DNA of 64,000 bases, from contig JAYKYS010000007.1 of NCBI GenBank assembly GCA_036924285.1, forward strand, positions 12,834,001-12,898,000, in the 5' to 3' direction. The position numbers were made by a program, and so were the translations under genes. Source of the stretch: Asterella californica. Lineage: Eukaryota; Streptophyta; Marchantiopsida; Marchantiales; Aytoniaceae. The notes under the pieces were generated by a model. The model was not told where the DNA came from and did no database searches. It saw only the letters and a list, made by a program, of their open reading frames with translations. Shown here in pieces: positions 50,039 to 61,100 of this stretch. Position 1 is the stretch's first letter, and every line of letters starts with the position of its first letter.

Positions 50039-50053
50039 CGGGGCTAAGCCCCG
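50039..50053 (-). other. stop-codon hairpin of LINE copy 2
   Basis: Stem CGGGGC/GCCCCG with loop TTA on the minus strand; the stop codon TAG begins in the loop. Compared with copy 1 one base pair is changed on both sides. Confidence 0.6.
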
Positions 50054-53000
50054 CTATCAGTAGCTCTAAAATCGCCAGTCGCACCTATAATGTCGGAGAC
50101 CAAAAAGTCAGTACCTCTATCTACAACAGGTGCACCTGAAGAGGCATCGCCTACTGCGATTGCTCTTTTGTGAATGGCCCCTGCTAAAGCTCTCTGTAGA
50201 GCAATGGAAACCCGCTGCCTGAAAAACATGGTGCAGAAAGAAAGAGAAAGTGGTACCCCTTGACGCCTTTCATGGTAGGCTCTAGCGCACTCTCGCAAAA
50301 AGACGTCGAACTCCAAAGCTGTCGATCCGTATATCTCCAAGGCTAAAGGGATGAAGCGATGTCCCGCTTGCATATCCCTATACTTGGATACCTTCGTTGC
50401 TGCCGCCACGCCTGCAGTCCATCCTGGGGGATGGGTGATCACCTGTGCCGCCACTGAGTCCCGTGTCGGATCCGTAACAACCACATCAGCCACTGAGACC
50501 TGATCCTCCCTCATCATGTACAGGTCTGCTCTGACTGATCCTCCCGTCTGAAGGGCGTACCAACGCTCTCTCCACGTCATGTGACTGCTCTCCCGTGCTA
50601 AGGCAAACACGACGTCTCTGATGGCATCGTGGGTGGCTATCCGCTCTCCACCCTGAGGACATCGAGCAAGATGACGACCCGCGGTGTCGAGCGAGACACC
50701 GCACTCGCAGGTGGACAGTGCCGAAGCAACAGGCTGGACCAAGCCTAGACGGAACCTCATCGCTGTAGAGAAGATAGTCGGTGCGAGTCGGAACGCTCTA
50801 ATGCAAGGTCGAGCTATGAGCCAAGAGCCTGCGCCCTTGCCCGAACAAGAGCGGAGTCGAGCTCTAGTATCCCGTGAGATGGAAGGATCCACTAAGAGTG
50901 CATGGAGAACCTGCTGGAAGTGGTGTCCTGTCAGAGAAGACTGTAGTCCGCGAGATCCATCGGAAGATAAGGAATCGAATCGAGGATGTGCCTCACGTGC
51001 CTCAAGAGTCAAACTATCTCTTGTCTCACGGAGACACATCTGTAGTGGGTAAGAACCATCCTCCACCTCTGTCACATAGCTCTCCAAGATAGGTCTATCT
51101 CGCACGAGAAAACGACCACAGAGCCAAGGTGTTGAGAGGGCCCAACTACCCAAAAAAGCTGCCGAAGCAGTCTCCTCCATGGATAATAAGCCCACCCCGC
51201 CACATGATATTGGCAAAGATGTCTGTCTCCGTGCGAGAGGTCCTGCCACACAGTCAAAGGTCCCCGGTCCTATGATGTCGCCAAACACCCCCATGATCCT
51301 CCTATCAAACTCTCTAAGGCGCGAGATGAAGATAAGAGATGGGGGTACTGTGCGGAGTAAGTAACAAGGACGTCGTGCTATGGAAGAGGAAAGGATACCA
51401 AAAGCAACCTGTGGGTCCTCTAACATAGGGAGATCCTCGATATGCATAACGTCCTCCGCAAGAGCAACATCTAAGAATCGAGAGACAAAGTCCTCTGTAC
51501 CCACGGGTACTCCGAGGATGCGTAAACCATCTGTAGGGGTAACAAATCCCTCTGGGAGCTGTAGGTCCGACGGTATACCTATGGGAGACCAAGCCTTGCA
51601 CTTTGACACCTTCGTCCTCAGCCCTACCCAAGGCCAATTGAGAGACAAGGTGATCAAAGGCAACACCGACTTGGTCCGCCGGGCCTACGATGTGCGTATC
51701 ATCAGCTAGAGATGGAAAGACACAACCTGGAGCAGCCAAGGCGGTGGCGAAGAGAGCTCTATAGTGAGCTAAGGCGAAGAGAGGTCCACCCAAAGGATCT
51801 CCCTGGCGAGTCCCCGCAGCAGAGCTGATGATGGTAACCCCCTCTATCGTAGGACCGTGCTGGTAATAAAGAGAAGAGGAAGAACCATAGAACGATCGCA
51901 CGAAGGAAACGAGACCCGCCAGAGCTCCTCCACCATCCATGAGCTCTCTAAAAATAGAAGCGCGAGAAACGCTATTAAAAGCGTTTTCCACGTCTACCTG
52001 TAGGACCACCCAATCGGGATGGATGTCCAAGAGAGCTCTAATGCCGAAAGACACAGACTCACAACCTCCCGGCGTCGCAACTCCAAACTGATGTGGACAA
52101 AGGTGGTCCTGGAAAGTATCTCGAAGCTGAAGGACAATGGTACGACTGATAAGTCGTAGGAGAATCTCACCGATGGCTATCCGTCGGATCCCTCCACCAT
52201 CCTTCGTCATGGCCAAAAGTCTAGCTGCTCCCAGTACCTGAGCTATAGACTGAGGAATATGTCCCTGAGCTACTGCTGCCGCTACCTGAAAAAGCTCCGT
52301 GAAACCGCTAGAGGGGTCGTCTGTCTGAAAACAATCCCGTAGATGCTCGTAGACCATCCCAGACAGACCTCCAGAAGATAGACGTGGAGCTGTACACAAG
52401 GCCTGGGCGAACAAAGATCTATCGAGACATAATGGCTCCTCAGGCTGATAGTCCTGAACCTCAGGTGGTGCAGATCACCCGGTGAAGGATGAAGGAAACG
52501 CAACGCAGCGATCGTCTCCTCAGTAGGACAAGCCAATGACAAAGGATGTAATGCTCTGGCAGCTCTGCTATACTCTCCTACCTGACCTAACATCCTACAA
52601 CGTCGTATGCGAGCGGAAGATGAGACATCACGTGTAGAGGCAGACTCACTCCTATCTCGAACCGCACGGACTGATTCCTCTTGTAAGGCCGCCCAGTCAC
52701 CTGCTCGGAATCTCCGAAGACGGGCCGCCACCTCCCGATGTCCTCCTCTGTCACCTCGAGTATACCGGAGACACCAACGAGGAAGTAACAGAAACAATAA
52801 CCACGCCGCCTCGTCCCTGGTGTTCCGTGTCAACATGTCGAGAGATAAACAGAATGCCTGTCTCACCTCGTCATGAAGAGCACGAGGTAATCGATGGAAT
52901 AAACGCGGACAAAGAGAACTCGTCTGGAACAAACTCAGAATAGTGCTAGAGTGAGCTCTCAACCACTCCCACGACTCTGGAGGGACTCCAGGAAGAAGGA

Positions 53001-53193
53001 CTAACGGTGCCATAATGACTGCACGTGTAGACCTCCGATCTCGGCTAACCTGGGCATCCCATGTGGTCGTATCATAGCTCTTGTGCATCTTTCCCACATG
53101 AGATTTTACCCCTTGCGAGGTAAATAACTGATTGCACACCGGACATGGTGTGTCTCGAATCAGTCTCGATCTCATGAGAGAGAGAGTACCCAT
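50044..53193 (-). pseudogene. LINE ORF: C2H2 finger, reverse transcriptase, CCHC-like knuckle, restriction-like endonuclease
   Basis: The ORF starts at the ATG 53193 (MGTLSLMRSRL) and would give about 1,050 aa. Order: C2H2 finger CPVC...HVGKMH near 53145-53085; a linker; reverse transcriptase at about 52400-51630 with LQVDVENAFNSVSR (first catalytic Asp), GTRQGDPLGGPLF and LADDTHIVG (LADD in place of the usual YADD/FADD); a C-terminal domain; the knuckle CECGVSL...HLARC near 50705-50655; then the endonuclease with RADLYMM...VADVVVTDP and KVSKY at about 50540-50380, the PD-(D/E)XK pattern of R2-type enzymes. Two shifts break it: a 1-nt loss at about 52460-52480, visible because copy 1 keeps the frame there, and a 1-nt gain in a G run at about 51622-51632. 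The stop codon 50044-50046 sits in a hairpin loop. Confidence 0.88.
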
Positions 53194-53627
53194 AGCTAAG
53201 AAAAGACGATATCCGATCCAACGATACTCATAACCTAGGAAAGAAAAAAACAAAAAAAAGAAAAAGGATAAAGAAAGGAAAGACAAAAAAAATAGAAAAA
53301 GAAAAGAAAAGAAAAAAACCTGAACCCCGAGATGTAAAGAGAAAGGGAATAAATGCACTCTCCAAAATCTCTCTGAAACCTTAAAAAGAACACTCTGTAA
53401 CCCTACAATGTCAGAAAAACTAAAACTATTTAATACTCACTCATTCCTCTACAAGATGTACTAATTCGAAGTGCAAAAGAAAGAGAAAGAAAAAACAAAG
53501 AAAAATATATAAAAAAAACCTACAATATCACCCTCTAACACCCTCCCCTCTCTCACAAACCCTCCCTGTTATCTCACTCTCATCCCTCCCCGCGTCGCCT
53601 CCCGCCGCTCACCGTCGCCTCCCGCCG

Positions 53628-54640
53628 CGATATCAAAGAGGAGGAATTTACCTGGTGTTGTTGCACACCGTAGTGCAAATCACCTCTACCACATGGTTCA
53701 TATGTTCTGTGTCAGATGAGAATAGCAACGCGCTTTCATGTAGCACCCATATTCGAGTCCAAAAAGGAGCCGCACGGCACCGTGACACAGTTCGTAAACC
53801 GTCCGTCCATTGCCAGGTCCGGCTGACCACGGTAGGGTTTTATAGCCAGGCGCTGTGCGCGTCAAGCCCGTAAATGGCTGTGAAACGTCTTGAAGAAGAC
53901 AAATTAATGACTTGAGAAACTGAAGCAAAAGTATAATTTTTTCAAAGTTTCTTGTCCTTTGTAGACAAAAAGAAAATGTATATATGGAATGGATAAAAAG
54001 GAGTTTATTATTTGTAGTGTATGAAGTCCTTCAGTTTTGTCTGTCTTGTTTCCTTGGAATCCACTGTGTACTTGCGAGGGTACTTATGATTGTAACCCGA
54101 GTGAGTTCTTGATCCAGGCAGGGTTGGTAATAAGGGCTATCTCGGCATATACTCAATGTACGCAGTGGGATATACTTGACAATCTCTAGTATATTCCAAA
54201 GTCTACCCTGCGGCCGCCACATCTCATCATGATATACTACCCGTTCGGAGATCCGATAAGTGGGACTTGAACTTAACACTGGAGTGACTGGACAATACTT
54301 GAAGAGATAATAATGTCATACCAAACATAGCGAATATGCAGCAATCTTTCCACAACTTTGATATCTCACATGATAACAGTGTGAACGATTTCACAAGTTT
54401 AGAGATGGAAACGGCAAGCTCTAGAACGATATCTCTCCCGACGGCTGGCCTGTGGTAAGCGCATATCTACACAGTGCCTAAAAGTATGTCCACAGTACAC
54501 CTCTACACTGTACCGTATAGTACAGTTGAGGCATGATCGGTCCCTGCGAAAGCGAGCTCGATGTTCAGAAGCAAGCAGTTCCTCATCACTTTTGCAGCGT
54601 TCCCTCAATTTAATTTGCAAGTATGCGAAGGACGTACCCG
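53628..54640. other. flank of LINE copy 2, no gene seen
   Basis: Open frames on both strands at 53648-53928, 54031-54279 and 54399-54620 have no recognisable motif. Confidence 0.35.
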
Positions 54641-56080
54641 AAGCATTAGAGTAGACCTGTGACTTTACCGAGAAAATGGTGTGTCAAGCCTTTCCCGTAA
54701 AGCATTCCTGTAACTCCTTCCAGATTTTGTCCGTAATACGGACGGGGCAACTCCTCTAGAGGTGCTTGTAAAGTTCAACAAGAATGGAATGGAGGTAATT
54801 AGGTCCACTCAAACCTAAAATCGTAAACTTCATTACGGGAGTTACATCCAACCCCGTAACCTAGATCTGATGTGGTTTCAGGGAAGAGGGTAACTTGGTT
54901 TGAGAGGTCTCTGTAGTTCGTACTTACGCGTTACGTTCTCTTTCAGACCTAGTCGTAAATTAGCTGTAAACTCTAATTAAAACTGAGTTTTTAACAAAGA
55001 TCATAATACTGTTTAGGCGACAAGGAACTAACATTATCGGAATTCAGATTGTTGTTCTAACTCACAATCACACAAAAAGATTATCCGACTGCATAAAAAC
55101 TTTACCACATCCGTTAAGTTCAAATCTGTATTTAAAATAAACACAACGCAGAATCCAAACGGAGTTCTGTGCTGTTGTAAATAAAAAACACACCGCAGAA
55201 GATTCGTTACAACGTTCTATGGAACATTGTACACAATGTTCAGCGCTGTACTATAAAAGCACAACGCGTAATGCTATTTTGTGCTGTACGTAGCACAGCA
55301 GAACGGGACTATATTGTTCTGATGTAATACAGCACGGAACGCTTTCTGCAGTTTTACGAGACGGAACAATATTCGCACGAATAATTATTTTTTTCTGCAC
55401 TTAATGACGAAGCGCTGAACTCAGTGTAGACATTTCACGAGTCTGAAAAGTGCACTTTCATTCATTCAAATTTTGAACTGAAGGTGAAACCCTGATGTAC
55501 ATTTACTACTGACTAATGTGTCAGATTACAGACATAAAAACATTACGGGAGTTACGTCCAAAGAATGTAAAATAATAAAGATATAAATATTTTGTGGTGG
55601 TGTACGAGGTGGAGGTGATACGTAACGTTTACGTCTCGTCACTATACAAAGATTTACATCTATAACTGCGAAGCCGTAAACCCCAGATTTGAGTGTTCCT
55701 ATTAGGGTCATTGAGTTCTCTCCCTGTAACCAAATTGACATAATTAAGGTCAGGACTCACGAACCTCGAATTTTCAGACCACTGAGAGCAAGAGCATGTA
55801 CAAACATGCGACTTGGAAATTTCGGAAAGTACCCTGTAAATTTACCACGTTTAGCGATGGTACGTAAAGTTTACGGGGAAGAACTTGCTTTTAATGCTTT
55901 TACTAGAATTACGGGAACGTCTTATAGCGAAGGATTGGGTGACTGCAATCGTTCTCTTGCCATAAGTGTCTTCTTTCTACAACCCTCGAATTCATTCTAA
56001 CAGGACATTTCTGCAGATTCTGCATGCACTGACCTGACCTGAGACTTACAGGTTCGAACCTTCCTCCCCTCGTTAATTTT
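54641..56080. repeat. region of recurrent TTACGG-type motifs, possible old transposon
   Basis: CATTACGGGAGTTAC(A/G)TCCAA occurs near 54832 and again near 55542, and a 7-bp inverted repeat GTCCGTA-A-TACGGAC lies near 54729. Many further GTAAA/TTTAC words and GCACAAC/GTTGTGC-like words at 55140-55360 suggest a degraded mobile element. No coding domain supports a family. Confidence 0.3.
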
Positions 56081-57378
56081 TATGCGGTGAGTTTTGACCT
56101 TATATACTTGAACATATGTGAAGGTGGACAGACGTCTACCTTAGCTTCTGGCAATTTAGCGCACTCGGAGATGGCTCCCATTCTGTATTTCTCTATACAG
56201 TACTCTGGTGTACACACACACAGGGATAACAGCAGGACCGAAGGAGGTTCTAGTGAAGCGGCATCATGGTCCAAGGGAACTTGCAAGGACTGCTCAAGGA
56301 GAAGGTCGCAGTTCTTTTCATAAGAGCCAAAACCCAAGGAAAAAGTTATCTTCACACAATAAGAACTCGTCGACTATGACACGTACAGCCTCCCGAGTGT
56401 ATTGATGAGTGAGAGGGAAAGAGGACGGCGATCGTTTTGAATGCACTGAAACGTGCAAGTCTTGAAAAGCATGTTCAGAATGACTCGGTATGACCTATCT
56501 TCGGTGCTACATCTCGTAGTGCATTCATTGTTTCCAATCCGAATGGTCCTAGTGCGTAGAACTCTCGCTGACTTCTGTAGTCTCCGAGCTCCAGAAATCT
56601 CTGACCGAGCCTCGCAGCTACTGAGCCGCGCTTTATAAAGTTGGACGGACTGCTCATTGATGCCGGAACCGATTTGCCAGATCTAACTGGGTACGTAGCT
56701 TGCTCAACTCAAGGAGCGTTGAGAAGGTATCCATGGCCATCGGTGTTGTAATTGTATCTAGATTTCCGTGTATGCATACCTCACCTCTGACTTTTGGCGT
56801 TGCAAGAGACGTATCTTTTCTGAACTTTTCTAGGATGAATGTAAAAGTTCTGTTGTGTCAGGAAAATCTGCTATGAACCGGGTGAGAAAAGCAGTGGAGA
56901 ACTCAGTCTCTCAGATTCTTCCTTAGTTTGATCGGAAACCATCTAACACCGGCCCTTCCAGGAAATATAAACTACTCTCGTCTGAAATTGAACTGCTGCA
57001 ATTTCTGATGTTCATGGTTCCTATATCTTCCCGCTACCCTGCAAATCACGTTACATCTCGATATTTCTTCTTCCTTAGACACCCACTCCATCATGAATTA
57101 CAGTAGTTACTGGTATATAAAAGGCACTGCCCTATATTATTGACATGTTCACAAGGGGCAGATTAGTCGTAAGCGACTCATAAACACCTAGTACGATAAT
57201 AATGGTACATCTCCCAATTCGAAGTACACAGACAAGTTTATTATTCTAAGTCCACCAAGTATGACAGAACCATCGCGTTGTTATGAGACTAGTATTTTAA
57301 GAGGTTTCGTTTCTAGCTCCACGTTGGAGGTGTACTAGTCGTTCATATGTTTCAGTATCATACAAGCTCATCGTTGGA
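56081..57378. other. intergenic DNA, no gene seen
   Basis: Only short, overlapping open frames without motifs. Confidence 0.4.
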
Positions 57379-57590
57379 TTATAATCCCCTGAGTCGAAAT
57401 GAACCAAGAATTTATGACATGAGACGGAGCTCAAGCTTGAGAGTATAGTCTTGCACACTATCTGTAGCAACATACTGAAGAAACTTATAATCCCCTGAGT
57501 CGAAATGAACCAAGAAATTATGACATGAGACGGAGCTCGAGCTTGAGGGTATAGTCTTGCACACTATCTGTAGCAATATACTGAAGAAAC
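57379..57590. repeat. tandem duplication, 106-bp units
   Basis: The unit 57379-57484 (starting TTATAATCCCCTGAGTCG) is repeated at 57485-57590 with about five differences. It lies just downstream of the EXORDIUM-like gene, whose 3' UTR may reach it. Confidence 0.9.
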
Positions 57591-57765
57591 TTATAGGATA
57601 GACTCCACATGAACCAATCCCAGTTGTATTTCCGTATTTTCATTGATCCAATGTGGACCGGCACTACAAAACTGTGATCCGAGGATGCTTGTCATCTCGC
57701 AGGATCGAGTTCCTACATTCTACCAGGATATGCTATGTACAGTATGCACCTTTGAAGCCATCTAA

Positions 57766-58791
57766 TTAAGTTGACGGGGGAGGTGTACAGTTGAGAGATA
57801 CAGGATCCCAAAGAGCTGGAAGAAGATACTTCCGGCCGTTTATCCCCACAGCATTATAGCTATCACCTGTAGTTTCATCGTGAAGAAGTTGACCTGCATA
57901 TCCAGAATATGCGCCAGCTCCAAACATTCCTGGACAAGCAGTCGCCGCTTCAAGTGGAGCTGCACCATCTCCCTGATAAAACCCGCTGTTGAAAGGATTT
58001 GTCACAGTGCCAGCCAAAATGGACGCAATGTTGATGACCATGGCATCCATTCCAACGTCGGCATTAGGGGGCAACAAGGGACTGTCCGGAGGACCATACT
58101 CCGCTTTAGCAAAGGGCCATGCACATGTCCCCGCACACTGAACTATTGGATTCCCAACCCACGCGTATGGCAGCTGCTTTCCAGTGGTCGCGTTGGACGG
58201 TGTCGATGCGAAGTGAGAGCCGCACTGATTGGTGCAGAAGTCCTCGACGACTATGTCATGCGCAGTCAGAACCATGTAAACAGAGTTCGCATCACTCGGG
58301 AAGGTAGACAGCGAATTCACCACGAGCGACTCGATGTCCACAGTCTTGAGATTCTTCCCGTGACTGCATCCGTCGTCACATATCTCAGCTTCCAAGTGCA
58401 CTGCAGGAGGCACTGCCGCTCCATCGAGATTTTTATAGCCCCCAGTCATCTTCCACCAGCTGTTCACACTCGGCGCTGTGCAGGTAACGTTCCCTGTGGA
58501 AGCAAGGAAGTCCTTGACGATTTGCTTTTGACAGTCGCTAAAATTTCCATACCAGATGACATACAGAGGTAATGTCTCCTCCCCAGTAAGAATGGGTCCG
58601 TTATGGTACGTCAGGATCAGCGGGGGTTCCGGGACCAGAAATTTCGCACCAGCTGTGACCCAAGCTATGGGCTTACCATCTGTAAGCTGAGCAAGGGATC
58701 GAGCTGCCACGAGACGACCAGCCTGCAGCGAACACAAAACGGACACTGCCAACAGCAAAAGCTTCCTACCCGAGAAACGGAGATGTTCCAT
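57766..58791 (-). CDS. EXORDIUM-like protein (phosphate-induced 1 family, PF04674)
   Basis: EXORDIUM/EXL proteins are secreted to the apoplast of plant cells and promote growth under brassinosteroid and carbon-status control; their molecular activity is unknown. The gene is intronless, as is usual in the family, and encodes 341 aa. I chose the ATG at 58791 (MEHLRFSGRKLLLL) because a clear signal peptide of about 30 residues follows; an upstream extension of the open frame is not needed and looks like 5' UTR. Family motifs in order: LTYHNGPILTGEETLPLYVI with WYGNFSDCQKQ, then VYMVLTAHDIVVEDFC, YAWVGNPIVQCAGTCAWPF, NADVGMDAMVINIASILAGT, APLEAATACPGMFG, and at the C-terminus GINGRKYLLPALWDPVSLNC. 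Asn-linked glycosylation sites (NFS, NVT, NAT) and conserved cysteines fit a secreted protein. The frame is intact. Confidence 0.96.
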   Translation of the reverse strand: MEHLRFSGRKLLLLAVSVLCSLQAGRLVAARSLAQLTDGKPIAWVTAGAKFLVPEPPLILTYHNGPILTGEETLPLYVIWYGNFSDCQKQIVKDFLASTGNVTCTAPSVNSWWKMTGGYKNLDGAAVPPAVHLEAEICDDGCSHGKNLKTVDIESLVVNSLSTFPSDANSVYMVLTAHDIVVEDFCTNQCGSHFASTPSNATTGKQLPYAWVGNPIVQCAGTCAWPFAKAEYGPPDSPLLPPNADVGMDAMVINIASILAGTVTNPFNSGFYQGDGAAPLEAATACPGMFGAGAYSGYAGQLLHDETTGDSYNAVGINGRKYLLPALWDPVSLNCTPPPST

Positions 58792-59150
58792 GGTCGAGTA
58801 GCGTGTGGATCTCCCGCCACGAGGTCTGTACACTTCCTTCAGTCGACAACAGCACTGCTGCAGAACTCTACAACTACATGAACGAACGAACGATGGAATC
58901 ACGAACCAGTCCACTCTACGGCACGCGGGAACAGACGATATGCAGCAGGAGTCGCGAACTAACATGAGACCAAGGTGGTTGAAGAAGACACGACAACTCA
59001 ACCCGGGGTTTCGTGTGGGTGCGAGTGAGCAAGGCAGGGGAGTTTTACACGCTTGTGCGGGAGTGGAGAAAAGCACAAGGGAGGGGGTGGGGAAAGAAAG
59101 AAAGGTGTCGGTCTGACTGTCTGCGTGTGAAGAAGCTGCAGGAGGAGTTG

Positions 59151-59169
59151 TATATATATATATGTATAT
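59151..59169 (-). promoter_or_regulatory. putative TATA stretch of the EXORDIUM-like gene
   Basis: A run of alternating TA about 360 bp upstream of the start codon. Transcription would begin near 59120-59130, giving a 5' UTR of about 330 nt. On the minus strand a pyrimidine run (CT)n at about 59230-59250 lies further upstream. Position only; no expression evidence. Confidence 0.4.
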
Positions 59170-60847
59170 CGAGGAAGGAGATTAGTGAGGGGGGAGAGAA
59201 TGGAGGGGGGCGTGGTTCGGGTGGGTTGAGCGAGAGAGAGAGAGAGAGAAAGAGCCGCCTAGTGGGAACCAGGCTGGTGATGGGAAGGCAGGTCATCAGA
59301 GGTGGTGGGCCGGGTAACCGCGAGTTAGGCTTGTACCCGATAGGAGGAAACGCGGGTGCATTTAAGAGACACGAGCCTCGAGGCCTTTTGATCCGAAGCT
59401 CCTCCTCCCCTCCTCCTGCCTTCCCATCCCGCCGCTCGTGTGAGGGTGGAGGAAGAGGTTCAGCCATTTTAGCAGCCGCTCTCTCTTATGTGACCATCCC
59501 GCTATTCTAACCACCAAATATTCTACTTCCACCAGCTGTTAGAACACGCTCACACAGACAGGAACTATACGTGCTTTCATTCCTTCCTTTCAGTTCCTCA
59601 GTTCCAGCTTCCTTCTAAATAAGCGTCAAGACTTATGAGCATAAACCTCAGAATCGAGAAAATTACACTGTCTGCCTAGCGAATCGCCATGGAATTCTCT
59701 CTGCCCTTCATGGTTCTTCTGCGGAAACTGGATGGATGTGTGTGTGTGTGGCTTTCCTGAGAACGAGAAACTAACTAGAGATTTTGAGTGTGCACTATTT
59801 TAAATGAACTAACCTCGCATTTTGTTGTTTGCATGGCAATGAAATCGTACTACCTTACCTGAGACGGGCTCTTCCTTGGTCTCACGGACGGAAGTTACAG
59901 TACATTCTCCAAGTCCCGTCCTCCAGCCGCTCACGTCTTCCTCGTCTGCCGAAGCACGAGCTTGAGCTCAAATTAAGCTTACTATAGCTATGATCGTCAC
60001 TCATTGCAAAGCAATAACCCAAGGAACAAATGAAAGAAAAGTTGGGATTTTTGCTGACTTTGCAGAGTGCTGGTCGTGACCGAGACTGCCCACTGCGCAG
60101 TTGTGGAGTGATCATTGAACGACTGCGTCGGCAGCTCACATATATGCAGGCTCTACTGCCCATCATGACATGCAGCAAAACAGGGAAAAGACAAGAATGT
60201 TACGCAGCAAGACCACCAACCGAACTGTAGCCGCAGCAGCCTTTAGGAACACGCACAAGCTAATCATATCATGTTTTTCCCCATGCTTCGTTAGGAAAAA
60301 GTGGAAGAAGAAGGAGGGAAAGAGTTTGCAGATGGTCTGCGGCCAGCCAAGCAGCCATCGTAGGAGTTTGAGGGCCAGGAGAAGGACGTCAATCAGTTGT
60401 TGTTCATGAGGTGCTGTGTAAGCGACCATGCACTTCGGTCTAGCTCTACGTCCAGAGAGTCCAGACAAAGGAAATAACTGCATCGAAATACAATTACGAA
60501 TATGGGACTAGAAGAATTATTCCTACTAAAAGAAAGCAATGCTACTCTGTATCTCAGAAGCCGTTCTTCTAAAGCACACATCGTGGCATTGCTGCTTTTT
60601 GATGATCGTCATAGTACTGCACCTTCCGACACGCCAGTTAGCTTCGCTTCTGATAATGTAGCTAAAGTTTAGACGTATATACCCTCTTCTTCCACTCCTC
60701 TAAAACTCCCTCTAGAAGAGGAAGCACAGAAAGAGAAAATCATGTATGCAAGAGAAGAAATGGCAACAAGCAGGAAGATTCCTGGATTCTGGAAAGTGAT
60801 CTCAGCTCACAGTGGCTTGTTTCATACTGATTGTCCTCTTACGAGAT
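59170..60847. other. upstream intergenic region of the EXORDIUM-like gene
   Basis: GC-rich to about 59.5 kb and probably regulatory for the minus-strand gene. No other gene is recognised; overlapping frames at 59882-60581 carry no motif. Confidence 0.4.
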
Positions 60848-61100
60848 CCAGGAAATATCTCTACCTAGCATCAAAATAATGCATGCGGACCTCTCTTGCA
60901 TTTGCGAGCAGAACTACTTAGGAGATCATCGGATGGACCGATATGGAGAATCTGAGAGAAGTCTGATCTCCAGGAAATATCTCTACCTAGGATCAAAATA
61001 ATGCATGCGGACTTCTCTCGCATTTGCGAGCAGAACTACTTAGGAGATAATCGGATGGACCGATATGGAGAATCTGAGAGAAGTCTGATCTCCAGGGTTA
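60848..61100. repeat. tandem duplication, 122-bp units
   Basis: The unit at 60848-60969 (starting CCAGGAAATATCTCTACC) is repeated at 60970-61091 with only a few substitutions, followed by the start of a third unit (CCAGGG at 61092). Confidence 0.9.

Larger units (their letters stand above)
50000..53627 (-). mobile_element. R2-type LINE (restriction-like endonuclease), copy 2, best preserved
   Basis: A near full-length non-LTR retrotransposon read on the minus strand. The 5' UTR is about 53627-53194, with a short GC-rich tandem repeat at its start and T-rich tracts; then a single ORF and a short 3' UTR. The 5' UTR shares blocks with copies 1 and 3. Downstream of the stop-codon hairpin the 3' UTR soon departs from the other copies and the common tail (CCATCCRTTGGCTATTC) is not seen, so the 3' end is probably truncated or replaced; the end at about 50000 is approximate. 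It has mobilised by target-primed reverse transcription in the past. Two 1-nt shifts in the ORF make this copy inactive as read. Confidence 0.88.

Noticed and set aside
50486..51709. plus-strand open frames inside LINE copy 2
   Set aside because: They are antisense shadows of the minus-strand LINE ORF, where all domain motifs lie.
57880..58881. plus-strand open frames of up to 230 codons at the EXORDIUM-like gene
   Set aside because: Antisense shadows of the intact, motif-rich minus-strand gene.
58792..59076. N-terminal extension of the EXORDIUM-like frame
   Set aside because: The upstream residues lack conservation and would bury the signal peptide; the ATG at 58791 fits the family.
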